A stretch of DNA of 64,000 nt from Prionace glauca (Eukaryota; Chordata; Chondrichthyes; Carcharhiniformes; Carcharhinidae): the NCBI GenBank assembly GCA_037974335.1, contig CM075760.1, positions 33,985,609 through 34,049,608 of the forward strand, in the 5' to 3' direction. The notes under the pieces are model-generated. The model saw nothing but the letters and a program-made list of their open reading frames with translations. It was not told the DNA's origin and made no database searches. Positions 1-10,564 of this stretch are shown here, one piece after another. The first letter of the stretch is position 1. Each line of letters opens with the position of its first letter. Position numbers and translations under genes: made by a program.

Positions 1-50
1 TGATCAGAATTTCTATCCTGGACTGACAGTAGTTTTGTAAACTCCTTTTG

Positions 51-888
<838 letters not shown>

Positions 889-1090
889 GTGCAGGGCATG
901 GATTCTGCTGTAGCTGCTGCTGTTAATCACATCCAGACATGAGCCACATTCATTCTGAAATTTGAGGTTTGTTTCTGCCGAATAATCCCTGTAGGTGGGC
1001 TGCTGGTTAATATTCTCAATCTAGAGCTGCTTGTGTTCTTGGAGTTGCAGTTTCCGTTTAAGAACTGCTGCCTGGGATCTTTCTCCATCA
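889..1090 (+). other. ZNF-A 3' UTR
   Basis: After the stop comes the family 3' signature (ATTCTGCTGTAGCTGCTGCT, then a TTAATCACATCCAGA motif). The following 150 bases are similar to the region downstream of ZNF-G (32310-32520). No clear AATAAA was seen before LINE sequence begins near 1090. Confidence 0.5.
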
Positions 1091-1770
1091 TTCAGGAATT
1101 CTTATCACATTCTTTACAGTACAAAAAGAGGCCATTCAGCCCATCAAGTCTGCGCTGGCTCACTGAAAGAGCCTAATTCCACTGCCCTGCCATAACCCCT
1201 GTAACCTTGCACATTCTTTCTTTCCAGATAACAATCCAATTCTCCTTTGAGTACCTTGATCAAACCTGCCTCCACTGCCCTCACAGGAAGTTTATTCCAG
1301 ACTCCAACCACCCTCTACCACGGCTATGTTTGCGGCCAGGTGTCCCTGGAGAGGGAGCATGCCGTGTCCACAGGCACAGTTGATGCCTTCTGTGCCCTCT
1401 GGACACCGCAGGGGCTGGGGTGCATTATCGACCCTAATAATCACATTTTAATTTGATGTTTTCAAATTTGCTTTGTACTTTGATTTTGTTAGGGCTGTTC
1501 CCCCTCCTTCTGGGGAGCTGCCCCTTTTACTTTGTCCTAATTTGACTTGAGTTTGTTTATTTGGTTTGACCTTAAAAGAGGCCAGCCACCCACAAGGTGA
1601 AAATAATTTTCCTCACGTTACTTTGACTCTGTTTTCCCCATTAATGTAGTTTGTGCCCTCTAATTCTTGATGTTCTCTTGGTGGGAATATTTTCTCACTA
1701 TTTCACCTGCCCAACTCCTCAGGATCTTGAATACCTTGATCAATCTCCTCTCAATCATCTTCAATCAGAC
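1090..1770 (-). mobile_element. Old CR1-group LINE fragment, interrupted
   Basis: The sequence contains GAGGCCATTCAGCCCATCAA and later GTTTGTGCCCTCTAATTCTT, both typical of the 3' half of CR1-type LINEs in reverse orientation. It is old and truncated. A different repeat interrupts it at about 1316-1590. Confidence 0.6.
1316..1590 (+). repeat. Unclassified retroposon-like repeat, copy 1
   Basis: The 3' 190 bases match 8459-8635 (shared CAGGGGCTGGGGTGCATTAT and TTGACCTTAAAAGA). This copy is about 95 bases longer at the 5' side. Its flanks carry an imperfect CCAACCACCC / CCAGCCACCC repeat that may be a target duplication. It splits an older LINE. The class is unknown. Confidence 0.5.
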
Positions 1771-2596
1771 AATTAATGTTTATTTCTTCTGATGTTAATA
1801 ATCTCTGATGTCTGTTAAATAAATCAGCTTTGTTTCAAACACACGGTGTGTTAAATCCTTGATTTCTCCAGAATAAGACATTAATTGATGTCCTGTTCTT
1901 TTCTCCTTTCTAACTCTAGATTATTTCAGACTTTCAGTTACACTCATTTTTTAATATTTGATTTATTATTGTCACATGTATTAGCATACAGTGAAAAGTG
2001 TTGTTTCTTATGGACAAATCCCAGCTCCCTATAGGTTTCAGAATGTTTCTCCCAGCCTTGAGATCCAGGGAAGTTTTCCGTATTTAAAAACAGAAAATAC
2101 TAAAAATTATAATCCATACTTTTCCAAGTGTCATTGGTTGTGTCTCACATTATTGGTTTTTCCTCACTGCTGATGTTAAGTTGATTGTTCTGTAATTGCT
2201 GTGTTTTTGAACAGGGATATAATATTTACATTCTCTGTCCTTTGTCACCACGACTCTACAAGGAAGATTGTGGCTAGAGCCTCCACAAGCTCCATGTGAA
2301 GGACAGTGTGTGACAGAGTGCAGCAGTGCCTCAATGTCAGACTGGAGTGTCAGCCTAGATAATGTGCTCAGCTTGATGAGTATTTCCTGTTATTGATGTG
2401 GATCATTCAGAAACAATGGACTCTGATGATGTCATAGAGACTATTACATCACAGCGGAGCCTTAGTGGTGAAAACAGTTTGGTTCCAGATGGGAGGTGAT
2501 GGTCAATGGTATTAGCTCTAGACTATTAATCCATAAATCAGCTAGTATTCTGGGGGCTGGGTTCAGATCCCACCATACCAAGTGGTGTAAATTGAA
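1771..2596. other. Intergenic stretch, no gene seen
   Basis: No coding frame of note. About 1950-2025 resembles a dispersed repeat end (TTGTCACATGTATTAGCATA) that appears in reverse near 23.1 kb. The rest is AT-rich single-copy-looking DNA. Confidence 0.4.
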
Positions 2597-2840
2597 CAAA
2601 GAACAAGAAAATTACAGCACAGGAACAGGCCCTTTGGCCCTCCAAGCCTGCATTGACCATGCTGTCTTCTGAACTAAAAACCCCTCTAGTGACCATATCC
2701 CTGTCTTCCCATCTTATTCATGCATTTGTCCAGGCACCCTTTAAGTCACTATCATATCTGCTTCCACTACCTCCCCCCACAGCGAGTTCCAGGCATCTAC
2801 TATCCTCTGTGTAAAAAAAAAGCACTTGCCTCATACATTT
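2597..2840 (-). mobile_element. CR1-group LINE 3' fragment
   Basis: It opens with CAAAGAACAAGAAAATTACA and CAGGCCCTTTGGCCCTCCAA, the reversed 3' end of the subfamily also seen at 47849-48660. It is heavily 5' truncated. Confidence 0.65.
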
Positions 2841-2934
2841 AATTCAATAAAAACAATCAGAATTAAGAATTTATTGCTGACCATGAAACCATTTTCAATT
2901 CTCAGAAAATAACCATTTGCTTCAGTAAAGTAAA

Positions 2935-3222
2935 AAGTAAAGTTTATTTATTAGACTTACATTCGTAGACTTATATTACAAGTAGACTTACATTAACAGT
3001 GCAGTGAAGTTACTGTGAAATTCCCCTGGTCGCCACACTCCGGCATTTGTTTGAGTCAATGCACCTATCCAGCATGTCTTTCAGACTGGGAGGAAACTGA
3101 AGTACCTGAGGAAACCTACGCAGAGATCATGCAAACTCCACACAGACAGTGACCCAAGCCGGGAATCAAACCCGAGTCCCTCATGCTGTGAGGCAACAGT
3201 GCTAACCACTGCGACACTCCAT
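2935..3222 (-). mobile_element. tRNA-headed SINE (HE1-like)
   Basis: In reverse it has the RNA polymerase III box-B-like GGTTTGATTCC region, the GTTAGCACTGTTGCCTCACA head and the TAATAAATAAACTTTACT tail. The same head recurs about 15 times in the window. The HE1 name rests on recalled similarity to elasmobranch HE1 SINEs. Confidence 0.65.
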
Positions 3223-3242
3223 GAATGTCCTTACGGGGAAGG

Positions 3243-3415
3243 AAATCTGCTGTCCTTACCTGTCTATCCTACGTGTGACTCCAGAGCCACAGCAATGTGA
3301 TTGACTGTCAACTCCCCTCTGAAATGGTCTGGTAAGCCACTCAGTTCGATGGTAACTAGGGATGGGCAGTAAATGCTGGCCATGCAGTGACGCCCATGTC
3401 CCACGAATGCATAAA
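3243..3415 (+). repeat. Dispersed repeat R3 (unclassified)
   Basis: Contains CTCCAGAGCCACAGCAATGT and GATGGGCAGTAAATGCTGGC, shared with copies at 5985-6260, 36600-36870, 47715-47822 (reverse), 52345-52530 (reverse) and 58917-59230. Confidence 0.6.
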
Positions 3416-3612
3416 AAATCCTCACAGTTTAAATTCACACAGCCATTCTCTTTTTGTAATTACCGCTCAATTCACCAGTTTAAAAAAAAAATCAGAATTT
3501 ACCCACAGAACATATTTTAATTTCTCAGATTTTCTTGACATATCAGTAGAAATGGACGTCAATGAACATAATTCATTCCTGGATGTGATTTATAGTAAAA
3601 TCCACTCACTGA

Positions 3613-3960
3613 TTATTTGTGAACTTGCTGGTGACTCATCAGGGTGGATGAGCGAGTGAATCTCTTCCCACACACGAAGCAGATGAATGGTCTCTCCCCA
3701 GTGTGAATTCGCTGGTGTCTCCGCAGGGTGGCTGACTGAGTAAATCCTTTCTCACACTGCAAACAAATGAATGGCTTCTCACCAGTGTGAACCCGCTGGT
3801 GTCTCTGCAGAGTGGCTGACTGAGTAAATCCTTTCTCACACTGCAAACAAACGAATGGCTTCTCCCCAGTGTGAACCCGCTGGTGTGCAGTCAGTTGACA
3901 TAATTGTCTAAACCCAGTCCCGCAGTGCGAGCACCTGAACGGTCTCTCATTGGAATGCAA
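3613..3960 (-). pseudogene. ZNF-B2: four-finger C2H2 array fragment
   Basis: An open frame encodes four complete C2H2 fingers beginning inside a linker (NERPFRC) and ending HQQVHK-stop, the normal family C-terminus. Fingers 2 and 3 ([14 protein letters not shown]) differ by one residue, pointing to a recent one-finger duplication. No start or 5' exon belongs to it. Immediately upstream, in transcription order, is the 3' UTR signature of ZNF-B. The array therefore looks like the 3' end of another ZNF joined to ZNF-B by deletion or unequal exchange. It is read only if transcription runs on through ZNF-B. Confidence 0.7.
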
Positions 3961-3998
3961 TTAACAGTAGCAATAACAGCAGAATCGCACTCCTGTGA

Positions 3999-5202
3999 TC
4001 ACTGGTGAGTTCGCTGGTGTCTCACCAAGTTGTGTGACTGGGTGAATCTCTTTCCACACGTTGAACAAGTGAACGGCTTTTCCTCACTGTGAACTTGTTG
4101 ATGTCTCAGCAGAATGGATGACCGGGTGAATCTTTTCCCACACTCGGTGCAGGTGAACGGTCTCTCCCCAGAGTGATTTTGCTGGTGTGCGAGCAGAAGT
4201 TTTCTGCTTTTAAAGCTCTTCTCACAATCAGAACATTTGAATGGTCTCTCATTTGTGTGAACAAGTTGGTGTGAAGTAAGTGAGGATAAACAAGTGAATC
4301 CCTTCTCGCACACAGGGCAGGTGAATGGCCTCTCCCCAGTGTGAATTCGCTGGTGTACAGTGAGGTCGCCTGATCGCCTGAAGCCAGTCCCACAGTGAGA
4401 ACACGTGAATGGTCTCTCATCAGAGTGAACACGTTGATGGTGACACAGTTCCTCAGAACTTTTATAGCCCTTGCCGCAGTCTGGGCATTTAAACGGTCTC
4501 TCTTCACTGTGAACTTGTTGGTGTTTCTGCAGGTTGGATGATCGGTTACATCCCTTCCCACATTCAGAGCAGGTGAACAGCCTCTCTCCAGTGTGAATGG
4601 CTCATGTGCCACAAGGTGAAATGATGTCCTGAACCCCTTCTGGCAGTGGGAGCAGCTGAATGGTGTGGAACCGGTGTGAATGTACTGATGCTCCCGCAGT
4701 GTGCGTGGAGTTTTAAAACTCTTTCCACACTCAGAGCATTTAAATTCTCGCTTGTCGGTGTGAACTCGCTGGTGTCTCTGCAAGGCAGAGAAATCTGTGA
4801 ATCCCTTCCCACACATGGAGCAGGTGAATGGCCTCTCCCCTGTGTGAATGTGCCGATGCATCAGCAGGGCCGATGACTGAGTAAATCCTTTTCCACATTC
4901 GGAGCAGGTGAACTGTCTCTCCCTGCTGTGGATGCGCTGGTGTATCAACAGGCCAGCTGACTGTGTGAATCCCTTCCCACACACAGAGCAACTAAAAGGT
5001 CTCTCTCCGTGTGAATGCGTCAGTGATTTTCCAGGTCAACTGGGTAATTGAATCCTTTCCCACAGTCTCCACATTTATACGGTCTCTCCCTGATGTGACT
5101 GCGCTTGTGTCTTGACAAGCCAGATGATCGTTTGAAGCCTTGTCCACACACACAACACGTGTACTGTTTCTCCCCACTGTAAACGGTACTTTTTTCTTCC
5201 AT
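3999..5202 (-). pseudogene. ZNF-B: C2H2 zinc-finger pseudogene, about 14 finger units
   Basis: It starts at the MEEKST leader (ATG at 5202), paralogous to the MEGKST leaders of E and F, and holds about 14 finger units ending HQRTHQ-stop. Three lesions are visible. A CAA-to-TGA change falls in the spacer between the zinc-ligand histidines of finger 2 (near 5025). Two bases are lost in the linker just after it (near 5010). One base is lost near 4600, in the linker after finger 7. The middle fingers follow the E/F pattern: a CxDCxK(S/G)(Y/F)K finger followed by a [11 protein letters not shown] finger. Upstream is a conserved splice acceptor at 5307-5309. A CpG-rich promoter lies at 6.6-7.0 kb on the correct side. 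Confidence 0.8.
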
Positions 5203-5984
5203 GTTCAAAGGCTAATGATATTTAGATCCTGATGAATCGAGGCACTCTGTAAGATTTTGATGTGATCCTTGATTTACAATTGTCTGTAATTCCTCACCTT
5301 CTAACCCTGTGAAAAATGTGAAAACAGAAAGAAGGAAACATGAGAGACAAGCCATAAATACACAAAGGCAAGATGTGAAATTGAGCTGAATGAATCTGAT
5401 AAATTGTGGGATTGGGAATCAGAAAAGGGATATGAAAACTGCTGGATTGTCATAAAGCTTCAAACTGTTCACCAGTGCACTGAGGGAAAGGAACCCTTCA
5501 TCCCTTCAGAGCCCACAACAAGAATCCAGCCTTCATGCGTGAAGCGGGAGAGGTCAGAGAGGAAGGTGATGGAAAGAGATTTTATACATCAGCAACTCAA
5601 CAAGGGTTTTTGCAGAATTTCCCAAATCCACAGTCTTTCTCACCTGGAAGTACCACAGCAGCTGAGACAGCAGCTGGGAAAATCATGCAACTCCTTTACT
5701 TGGACAAATATCACTATTCCTTCAATGTGACTGGGTTAAAATCCTAATACTGTTGCATTGTGGGAGCACCTTTACCACATGGACTGCAGAGGTTTAAGAA
5801 AAAGGCCAACTACACAATCACAAAGGACAACTGGTGATTGGTAACATATCACTGTCAGTGCAGGATAGTAATTCAGGACAGTAATCTGGGCCTTGTGAGT
5901 AACATCCACATCCGAAGAAGTTTTATTTTTTGCAAATCTATACAAAATCTGCAATAAGAGAAAACACACGACCAGTACAATCTA
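5203..5984 (-). other. ZNF-B 5' exon part, acceptor and intron
   Basis: Read on the minus strand, TTTTTCACAG ends the intron at 5307-5309. The next 300 bases of intron (CACAAAGGCAAGATGTGAAA on plus) are similar to introns beside E (19260-19400) and F (27115-27250). No gene was seen in 5400-5984. Confidence 0.5.
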
Positions 5985-6260
5985 AAAGGACAAGGACAGT
6001 GGACAGGCGGGAAAACCACCAACTGGAAGTCCCCCTCCAAGCTACTCACTATCCTGATTTGGAAATATGTTGTCATTCTTTCACTGGCATCGGATCAAAA
6101 TCCTGGAATTCCCTCCCTAACTGCATTGTGGGTGTACTGACCACATGGACTGCAATGATTCAAGAAGGCAGCTCACCAACACCTTTTCAAGGGCAATTAG
6201 GAATGGGAAATAAGTGCTGGTCTAATCCAATGACACCCATCTCCATTGAATGATTTTGAG
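5985..6260 (+). repeat. Dispersed repeat R3
   Basis: TCAAAATCCTGGAATTCCCT and GGCAATTAGGAATGGGAAAT are shared with 36600-36870 and other R3 copies. The copy lies in the presumed ZNF-B intron. Confidence 0.55.
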
Positions 6261-6589
6261 AAATGACCCGGAATATCGATGAGAATATGATTCTGATAAT
6301 TACTAAGTGAAATACTTCACTCAGTCACATCACTTTCTGAGTTTACATTTGACTGGAGCTCTTGGATTCCGCTGTTAATTGCTGCTGCTTTTGGAACACT
6401 TTTGGGCATTTGCAATTGTCCACCTCTTCCACTCCCCTTCTTTCTGATGAATAATGAAGATCTGTGCACATAGATTTCTGTACAACTTGGTTCCTCCTTT
6501 GACTAATTTATAGAAACTGTCCCCGTTCCCCAATCTACACGCAATAGTAAAAACATAACGAGCTCCTAATAATGACTTTCAATGGCAGA

Positions 6590-6995
6590 GTCCTGACCCA
6601 GCATTCCCCGCAGTGCTGAATGTCCCGTATTCACACCAGAGGCCGGCACCGCACAGGCGCATTAATCCTCTATTGGAGCATGCGCACTGTCAGTAATGGC
6701 GATGGAGTGAGTCTCTGCTTTTGCCTCTTTGCAGCGGGGAAGGGAGAGAAAACTCTGAGGGAGCGGACTTTGAATAAGGAGAGTTTCTAAATACCTAGCG
6801 AGTGCCTCAAACTCTACCGCTCCCGCGTGTGCAGCTCCGGATGTTTTCCCCTCCGAGGCCCAAGTCCAGGATGACTGCCGCCATCTTAGTTCAACGAGGA
6901 GCGCATGCGCCAGGATATTCTTGACGCAACAATACAGGGCGGGGCTAAGGTTATTCTCTTCCCACCAGGTCCTAGTGTCCGGTACAACCACCATT
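6590..6995. promoter_or_regulatory. CpG-rich promoter P1, probably for ZNF-B
   Basis: GC- and CpG-rich in contrast to its flanks. It has a perfect NRF1-type GCGCATGCGC at 6901-6910. On the minus strand an AAGATGGCGGC (YY1-type) follows 13 bases later (6877-6887). A second NRF1-like GCATGCGCAC lies near 6680, and GGGCGGGGC near 6940. The NRF1-then-AAGATGG order on the minus strand matches ZNF-B's direction. No start site can be seen directly. Confidence 0.55.
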
Positions 6996-7074
6996 GGATT
7001 GGTGACTAATGTTTAAAAATGGCTATTCCCGGTATTAAAGTTCCTGCCCCCTTGCACTAACCCCTTGGTTCCCC

Positions 7075-7452
7075 ATTACTAGAATTTTTCTTTTGTCTTC
7101 TACCACGAAGACAGATAGATGCAAAGTATTTGTTGCATTTCTCTGCCATTTCCTTGTTAACAGTAAAAAGTCTGACAACACTTTGTCAGGTGACAAAGAG
7201 ACGAACCCCGAAAGCTTGTGAGTTTACTATCAACTAAATCGGTTGGACTAAAACCTGGTGTTGCCAGACTTTTTACTGTGTTTACCCCAGTCCAACGCCG
7301 CCATATCCATATCATTTCCTTGTTCCCCATTATATTTTCCCTTTCATTTGCCTCTCATTGACAATGTTTACTTTCACTCACTTCTCCCTATTCACATACA
7401 TACAGAAACATTTAAAAATCTACTTTGTAAACTTTTACTGGTCTACACCTAA
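7075..7452 (-). mobile_element. Old LINE fragment, interrupted
   Basis: TGTCTTCTACCACGAAGACA and GCCATTTCCTTGTTCCCCAT resemble reversed CR1 ORF2 sequence. A foldback element splits it at 7159-7312. Confidence 0.45.
7147..7324. repeat. Foldback repeat, copy at 7.2 kb, with 12-bp target duplication
   Basis: CATTTCCTTGTT is repeated at 7147-7158 and 7313-7324. The insert begins CAGTAAAAAGTCTGACAACA (7161) and ends with the inverted counterpart (CAGACTTTTTACTG) plus the family tail CCAGTCCAACGCCGCCATAT. The restored empty site reads as continuous LINE. Confidence 0.75.
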
Positions 7453-7522
7453 AAAGGGAATTGAGCTCAGAAGTGATTTTAAAACAGTTTATTAAGAAGC
7501 AACATTTAAAACAAGATGCATC

Positions 7523-8028
7523 GGGGAGTGTAGAGGAGGTTTACTAGGCTGATACCAGAGTTGAGGGGATTGAGCTATAAGGAGAGGCTGAATAAACTAG
7601 GCTTGTACTCGTTAGAGTTTAGAAGAATGAGGGGAGATCTCATTGAGACGTATAAGATGATGAATGGGATGGATAGGATAGAGGTGGAGAGACTCTTCCC
7701 GCTCAAAAAAGACAGTAGGACTAGGGGGCACAGCCTCAAGATAAAGGGGGGGCGGTTTAGAACAGAGTTGAGGAGGAACTTCTTCACTCAAAGGGTGGTG
7801 AATCTCTGGAATTCTCTGCCCGTTGAAGTGGTGGAGGCTGCCTCACTAAATATTTTTAAGAAGCGGGTTGATGGGTTTTTGATAAGAGAAGGGATTAAGG
7901 GTTATGGGGAGAGGGCGGGAAGGTGGAACTGAGCCACGACAGATCAGCCATGATCTTATTGAATGGCGGGGCAGGCTCGAAGAGCTGGATGGCCTACTCC
8001 TGCTCCTATTTCTTATGTTCTTAAACAG
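7523..8028 (+). mobile_element. 5'-truncated young CR1 (3' end)
   Basis: Encodes the last 120 or so residues of CR1 ORF2 without a break (LGLYSLEFRRMRGDLIETYK). The 3' UTR ends CCTATTTCTTATGTTCTTA. It is nearly identical to the copies at 17.6, 23.5, 51.0, 58.3 and 63.0 kb, so the family was recently active. Confidence 0.9.
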
Positions 8029-8443
8029 ACAGGAAAAGTACCTGACCTGTGAGAGAGGTTTACAGATCCCAGAGGACAAGCAGATGGCTGAAGTGAATGT
8101 TGATGTCCATAGCTGGTACCTATGGAAGGTTCACTTCAATGAGCCTGACTGGGGAGAAACCAGTCAATTTGAAACCTCCTTGCTCTTGAGGGCCTACTTT
8201 CACCTTTACATGTAGTTAGTTAGCATAAGAGCCAATGGTATCAGGGTTAAAAATGTCTTGTTTCAGAGCTTGTGTTAGACACAGGTCCTTAACAGGGAGA
8301 GAGGCTTGTCCCGTGTTTGTCAGCTGGCAAGCTTTCTTCCGGAGAGGGATGGCTTTTTCTATAAAATTCCATCAGTATCCAAAGATTTTATAAGGCTATT
8401 AGATGGTGATTTCTTACAATCTGTTACTTGGATTCAACTTATC
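8029..8443. other. Intergenic stretch, no gene seen
   Basis: No long frame or recognised repeat. It probably belongs to the 3' flank of ZNF-C. Confidence 0.3.
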
Positions 8444-8650
8444 GCCATTCCTGTGCTGGCACTGCAGGGGCTGGGGTGCATTATTGACCCTAATAATCAC
8501 ATTTTAATTTGATGTTTTTAAGTTTCCTTTGGACTTTGATTTTGTTCGGGCTGTCCCCTTTCTTTTGGGGAGCTGCCCCTTTTACTTTCTCCTGATTTAA
8601 CTTGAATTTGTTTATGTGGTTTGACCTTAAAAGATGCCATTCCTGTGCTG
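8444..8650 (+). repeat. Unclassified retroposon-like repeat, copy 2, with 15-bp target duplication
   Basis: GCCATTCCTGTGCTG is present at 8444-8458 and 8636-8650. The 177-bp insert matches the 3' part of 1316-1590. Different 5' ends, a common 3' end (CCTTAAAAGA) and a long target duplication are the marks of a retroposon. It sits in sequence homologous to ZNF-G's 3' UTR. Confidence 0.65.
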
Positions 8651-9406
8651 AGGGAATTTCTGTTCCAGATCAGATGGGTGACATTTGGAGACTTTTGATT
8701 CTCCACCAGTTCCCATTCCCCTTCTTTCTGTTGGACAGTGGCGGTATCACTGTGTGTAATGTGCAAGTGAGTAACAATTCTCAGCAAGGATTAATCAACA
8801 CTTTCTAATTGGAGATGTTCATTGCTGCAACCTTTCACATACTGAATAGCAGAATTCGGGCCAAGATCAATAGGGCTACATGGTAACACAGTGGTTCGCA
8901 CTGCTGTCTCACAGCGCCAGGACCCGAGTTCAATTCTCGACTTGGGTCATTGTCTGTGTAGAATCTGCATGTTCTCCCTGTGTCTGCGTGGGTTTCCTCC
9001 GGGTGCTCCGGTTTCCTCACACATTCGAAAGATGTGCTGGTTAGGTGCATTGGCCATGGTAAATTCTCCCTCAATGTACCCAAACAGGTGACTAGGATGG
9101 CGACTGGGGGACTTTCACAGTAACTTCATTGCAGTGTTAATGTAAGCCTCTTGTGATACTAATGAAGAAACTTAACTTAAACAATTTGAGATTGAAGTAA
9201 AAGTTCGAAATCTTGTTGTAAACTCATTTCTGATGGACAGCGGTAACTGCAACCCCAGGAATTCAATCACCTCTTGATCCAGAATATTAACCTCCAGCCG
9301 AGTTACTGGCTGTATTAACATCAGCAGAAACAAACTCCTGCTGTCAGAATGAAAGGACCTGGTTGTCATTAACAGCAGCAATAACAGCAGAATCTAATCC
9401 CTGCCG
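8651..9406 (-). other. ZNF-C 3' UTR and flank
   Basis: 8651-8830 is the reverse complement of the region 300-500 bases after ZNF-G's stop (shared TTGGTGGAGAATT-like and GATCAATCCTTGCTGA motifs), so ancestral 3' UTR reaches this far. A SINE has landed inside. Bases 9370-9400 carry the family GCTGTTATTGCTGCTGTTAA signature. Confidence 0.55.
8874..9178 (+). mobile_element. tRNA-headed SINE (HE1-like)
   Basis: Head GTAACACAGTGGTTCGCACT, box-B-like GAGTTCAATTCTC, body GGGTTTCCTCCGGGTGCTCC, and tail TTCATTGCAGTGTTAATGTA. It lies within the ZNF-C 3' flank. Confidence 0.7.
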
Positions 9407-10108
9407 TCACTTGTAAACTCGCTGGTGTTTCAGTAATTGAGATGAATCAATGAATCCCTTCCCACACTCAGAACAGGAGAACGGCCTCTCCCCAGTGTGA
9501 ACTCGTTCATGTCTCAGCAGTTGGCATGAATCAGTGAATCTCTTCCCACACATGGAGCAGGTGAATGGCTTCTCCCCAGTGTGAGCTCGCTGGTGTACAG
9601 TGAGACTGCCTGAGTGTCTGAAGCTCCTTCCACAGTCAGTGCAGCTGAATGGTTTCTCCCCAGTGTGAACTCGCTGGTGTTTCAGCAGAGTGGATGAAAG
9701 CTTAAAGCTCATTCCACAGGCAGTGCAGCTGAATGGTTTCTCCCCAGAGTGAACTCGCTGGTGTGCCACTAGGTTTGAGGAATTAATGAATCCCTTCCCA
9801 CACACAGAGCAGGTGAATGGCCTCTCCCCACTGTGAACCCGCCGGTGTAGTGCTAGATTGTATGACTGAATGAATCTTTTCCCACACACAGAGCAGCTGA
9901 ACGGCCTTTCCCCAGTGTGAACACGCTGATGTAATGCCAGGTTGGATGACTGAGTGAAATCCTTCCCACATATGGAGCAGGTGAAGGGTCTCTCCCCAGT
10001 ATGGGTGCGTCGATGAGTTTCCAGTTTGGATGGGCAAGTGAATGCTTTCCCACAGTCTCCACATATCCACGGTTTCTCTGTGGTATCAGTGTCATCATGT
10101 CTCTCCAT
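9407..10108 (-). CDS. ZNF-C: C2H2 zinc-finger protein, 8 fingers
   Basis: Intact 233-residue frame from MERHDDTD, the same start as ZNF-A. The frame is open a further 19 codons upstream, but that part is a decayed finger. Eight fingers with HTGERPF or HSGERPF linkers fill almost the whole protein. Finger 5 is CTACGMSF and finger 6 CTDCGRSF. The last finger ends HQRVYK, so its fourth zinc ligand is Tyr instead of His and it may fold poorly. No KRAB, SCAN or BTB domain is encoded in this exon. Expected role: nuclear DNA-binding protein, targets unknown. It lies head to head with ZNF-D across promoter P2 (11.0-11.7 kb), with a SINE in the intervening intron. Confidence 0.85.
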   Translation of the reverse strand: MERHDDTDTTEKPWICGDCGKAFTCPSKLETHRRTHTGERPFTCSICGKDFTQSSNLALHQRVHTGERPFSCSVCGKRFIQSYNLALHRRVHSGERPFTCSVCGKGFINSSNLVAHQRVHSGEKPFSCTACGMSFKLSSTLLKHQRVHTGEKPFSCTDCGRSFRHSGSLTVHQRAHTGEKPFTCSMCGKRFTDSCQLLRHERVHTGERPFSCSECGKGFIDSSQLLKHQRVYK

Positions 10109-10441
10109 GCTGATGATCAGATGAAGCCTCGTCTGCACACACAACACGTGTCCATTTCTCCTCACTGAATGGTGATGTCTTTTCAGGCTGTGTAACTGGT
10201 TTAAGCTCTTTCCACAGTCCGTTCACTGGAACACTCTCACTCGGGTGTGCGTGTGTCTCAGTGCTTTTCCAGTCACACTGATGTTTGAAATCTTTTCCCA
10301 CAGACAAAACAAACAAACATTTCTCCTTCCACATTCCAAGTACAATGATATCCAGGTCCTCAGAATTGAGTGATTCTGTCAGATCTTGATGTGATGTTTA
10401 GTTTCAGATTCCCATCTGTAATCCTCAACTTCTCATAGCTG
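10109..10441 (-). other. ZNF-C exon upstream part with decayed fingers and acceptor
   Basis: The acceptor reads TTTTTACAG at 10439-10441 (minus strand). Between it and the ATG, three finger remnants can be recognised: a CFVCGK-like one, a [11 protein letters not shown]-like one (from CGKSFNQL), and CCVCRRGF. Stops and shifts separate them. They are shared with A, D, I, J and K. Confidence 0.6.
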
Positions 10442-10564
10442 TAAAAACAGTCAATAAAAGTCACCACTGACAGTCCAGGATAGAAATTCTGAACAGACAA
10501 TTCTAGTTTCTCTGCAACTTTTTCCTCTCGAACCCCCAGAGTTGCAGATCCCCATCCCACACAC

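Noticed and set aside
6662-6994. 110-codon minus frame in P1
   Set aside because: Lies in a CpG-rich promoter, no domain. Possibly 5' UTR exon but no coding evidence.
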